From contig NZ_PKOZ01000004.1 in NCBI RefSeq assembly GCF_002946355.1, positions 62,001 to 126,000 of the forward strand: DNA of 64,000 nt, in the 5' to 3' direction. The first letter of the stretch is position 1. Each line of letters begins with the position of its first letter. The position numbers and the translations under genes were made by a program. The notes below the pieces were generated by a model. The model ran no database searches and was not told the origin of the DNA. It saw only the letters and a program-made list of their open reading frames with translations. This document shows positions 62,188 through 64,000 of the stretch, piece after piece. The DNA comes from Pradoshia eiseniae. GTDB taxonomy: Bacteria > Bacillota > Bacilli > Bacillales > Pradoshiaceae.

Positions 62188-63642
62188 TTATCTCCTCATC
62201 CTCAATGCCAGTGGTTTATTTAATAAGAAAGAATAGGATATTTCCTTTCTGGCTAAAGCTAGAATCCCGCATATGAGCATGGTGACAATACCACCTGCTA
62301 TGAAGTGAAACAGCTGATTGCCAGGGAGGAGAGAGAGAACCGCATAGACCGCGCCAGCCGTCAAACCTGATGATAAGAAGGTCGTAAGAATTGACTTATA
62401 CGGAAGTAATTCTCTTTGCGGAATCTCGAACACTTTGCAAACATCTTTTTGTTGGAGGTATATGCCGATAAAGCATGATAGTACGGATGCTGCCGCCACT
62501 CCTAGGTAACCGAACAAAGCCATGAAGATTAACCCAAGGACAATATTACTGATGACCGTGATGATGGTGTTAATTAGCAAAAGCTTCTGGTTGCCAGATA
62601 TTAATAAAGGTGTGTAAAAGACGGTAAAGCGGAGCGGAAACTTCAATAAATAAATAAGAAAAATCGATGATCCGCTTAAGTAGACAGAAGAGTATAATAA
62701 GGTAATGAATTCTTGATGATAGAAAAGCAAGATCCAAAAAATTGGAAACATCACAAGTGCTAACATCCGGCTTGACTCCGACCATAATCTCAATGCCTCA
62801 ATCTTCTGGCTTCTAATGCTGTACAGTTTTCCAAGCCTTGGCAGCATTGCCGTGATGACTGCAACCGTGATAATAGACATGAAGGGAATCTCTTTTGATG
62901 CGATTGAGTATACGGCAAATAATTCAACGGAATAGAACAACCAAATAATGACCTTATCGCTCGATTGCGTGATGACATCTATGGCAGTAACCGCCCCAAC
63001 AGCCCCAGTATAACGAAGCTGTTCCTTTAATAACGGCGTATTGACCTTCCATGACATACCATGGCTTATATGGAAATATAGGTGTAAAATCGTCACGCGC
63101 ATTAGTTCAAAGAAGGCAATTAATTCAATGGTTAGCAGCAATTCTTTGGTTGTATATAAAGTCAAACCAATGATTACAAAATAGCCAAAGTAATAGGACA
63201 GATTGATGATGCTGTAAATTTTAGCTTTCTTAATGGACACGAATAAATTTTCTAAATAGCTGCCAATGATAGTCGCCATGCTCCAAAGCCCAATCCATAA
63301 GGCATATTGGTGCAGTGAGTTATCCTTCATCAGGAACGGGACATTGAATACGATAAGCAAGACTACCAGCATGGTTATACCTAGTGTGAATAAAACCCAA
63401 AAGGTATTTGCTATTGTATATGACCGCTCACGTTCATTGTCCGTTTTGTTATAGTAATAACTGAAGGTTGTCTGCATCTCAAACGGGAGTAATGCACCTA
63501 ATATGACCGCAATCAAAAATATTTGCTGATAGATTCCCATCTCAACTATAGTGAGCACCCTCGCAATGATAATGGTCACCATGATCTGCACAAATGATTT
63601 GGCGAAGCGGTTAATTGATAACAATGCAGATTCTTTTAACAT
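62188..63642 (-). CDS. Oligosaccharide flippase, Wzx type
   Basis: 484 residues with 12-14 hydrophobic helices, starting MLKESALLSINRFAKSFVQIMVTIIIARVLTIVEMGIYQQIFLI. This layout is typical of polysaccharide_synt/MATE-like Wzx proteins. It would move undecaprenyl-PP-linked repeat units to the outer face of the membrane. Pairs functionally with the Wzy-like gene 5 kb downstream and the initiating transferase just upstream. Confidence 0.9.
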   Translation of the reverse strand: MLKESALLSINRFAKSFVQIMVTIIIARVLTIVEMGIYQQIFLIAVILGALLPFEMQTTFSYYYNKTDNERERSYTIANTFWVLFTLGITMLVVLLIVFNVPFLMKDNSLHQYALWIGLWSMATIIGSYLENLFVSIKKAKIYSIINLSYYFGYFVIIGLTLYTTKELLLTIELIAFFELMRVTILHLYFHISHGMSWKVNTPLLKEQLRYTGAVGAVTAIDVITQSSDKVIIWLFYSVELFAVYSIASKEIPFMSIITVAVITAMLPRLGKLYSIRSQKIEALRLWSESSRMLALVMFPIFWILLFYHQEFITLLYSSVYLSGSSIFLIYLLKFPLRFTVFYTPLLISGNQKLLLINTIITVISNIVLGLIFMALFGYLGVAAASVLSCFIGIYLQQKDVCKVFEIPQRELLPYKSILTTFLSSGLTAGAVYAVLSLLPGNQLFHFIAGGIVTMLICGILALARKEISYSFLLNKPLALRMRR

Positions 63643-63731
63643 CTTGTTTTCACCATACTTCCTGATTCATCCGTTCAATAAAACATGTATTTTGCATGTC
63701 TATCACATCTTTCCTTCCATCATCTTTCTAC

Positions 63732-64000
63732 CTAATAAGCATTATTTGGATAGAAGATAATGATAATCGTCTTGCAAATGAGCTTAATGTCATAAAAGAA
63801 ATGCCTGTTTTGGATATAGTGCAAATCGAGCTCCACCATTTCTTCAAAGCCGACGCTGCTCCTTACTGAAACCTGCCATAGACCCGTGCATCCCGGTACC
63901 ACAGAAAGTCGCTGTTTATGATAATCTGTATAGGATTCAACCTCTCTAGGTAATGGAGGTCTTGGTCCGACCAAGCTCATTTCACCCTTTAAGACATTCC
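63732..64000 (-). CDS. Undecaprenyl-phosphate sugar-phosphate transferase (partial, N-terminus beyond right edge)
   Basis: The frame is open to the right edge, so only the last 88 residues are seen. [59 protein letters not shown] are the C-terminal catalytic blocks of bacterial sugar transferases (PglC/WbaP/EpsL fold): SLVGPRP, then PGxTGLWQVxGR. Here the usual Gly-Arg reads SVRSS. Starts assembly on undecaprenyl phosphate. 89 bp separate its stop from the flippase. Confidence 0.88.
   Translation of the reverse strand, partial: NVLKGEMSLVGPRPPLPREVESYTDYHKQRLSVVPGCTGLWQVSVRSSVGFEEMVELDLHYIQNRHFFYDIKLICKTIIIIFYPNNAY

Overview
The window is chromosomal DNA of an endospore-forming Bacillaceae (Firmicutes). 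The evidence is the spore genes (spoVAC, spoVAD, cotO, a YhcN/YlaJ-type lipoprotein), the competence and stress genes (coiA, mecA, comZ, spx, spxH), strong GGAGG ribosome sites, many hairpin/T-run terminators and a Trp T-box. From about 2 to 53 kb the gene order follows, inverted, the Bacillus subtilis interval yitU-yitV-yitW / argCJBD-argF / yjzC / yjzD / yjaU / yjaV / comZ / fabHA-fabF / yjaZ / yjbA / trpS / opp / yjbC-spx / mecA / coiA / pepF / spxH-yjbI-yjbJ-yjbK-yjbM-nadF-yjbO-prpE / fabI / cotO. The species cannot be fixed from this alone.

Layout. 1-2.8 kb: spore genes (spoVAD runs off the left edge; spoVAC; a lipoprotein; a 37-residue Gly/Cys protein behind a SigK-like promoter; cotO). 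2.9-8.5 kb: a five-gene dipeptide ABC importer operon (ATPases, binding protein, permeases) lying between cotO and fabI. 8.8-9.2 kb: a non-coding array of about five 74-bp tandem repeats, G-rich on the minus strand. 9.2-19.9 kb: fabI, prpE, pseudouridine synthase, NAD kinase, small alarmone synthetase, CYTH phosphatase, lytic transglycosylase, truncated haemoglobin, SpxH, pepF, coiA. 20-25.5 kb: cardiolipin synthase, mecA, spx, a GNAT protein and a DUF4015 glycosidase-like protein. 25.8-31.7 kb: oppABCDF. 32-38.5 kb: DUF3899 protein, T-box-trpS, yjbA, yjaZ, fabF, fabH, a yjzB-like gene, comZ. 38.6-46.2 kb: two yjaU/yjaV-like genes, yjzD, yjzC and argCJBDF. 46.5-50 kb: a molybdenum-cofactor block (mobB, moeA, MOSC protein, moaA) placed between the yit genes and argC. 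50.3-53.1 kb: small genes, yitW, yitV, yitU, DUF3813. 53.1-64 kb: one long minus-strand exopolysaccharide operon (initiating sugar transferase, Wzx flippase, nucleotidyltransferase, WecG/TagA-type and GT2/GT4 glycosyltransferases, acetyltransferase, SinR-like repressor, beta-helix protein, Wzy polymerase, SAF-domain dehydrogenase-like protein) that continues past the right edge.

Regulation is unusually readable: FapR palindromes at fabI and fabH-fabF, a near-perfect CodY box at oppA, an exact PerR box upstream of spx, two tandem ARG boxes over a sigma-A promoter at argC, and the tryptophan T-box at trpS. No RNA genes, insertion sequences, phage genes or CRISPR arrays were seen. The parts that look least described are the 74-bp repeat array, an 85-bp inverted-repeat element between oppA and oppB, several proteins under 60 residues, and the exopolysaccharide operon with its internal SinR-like regulator and COG4091-type protein.
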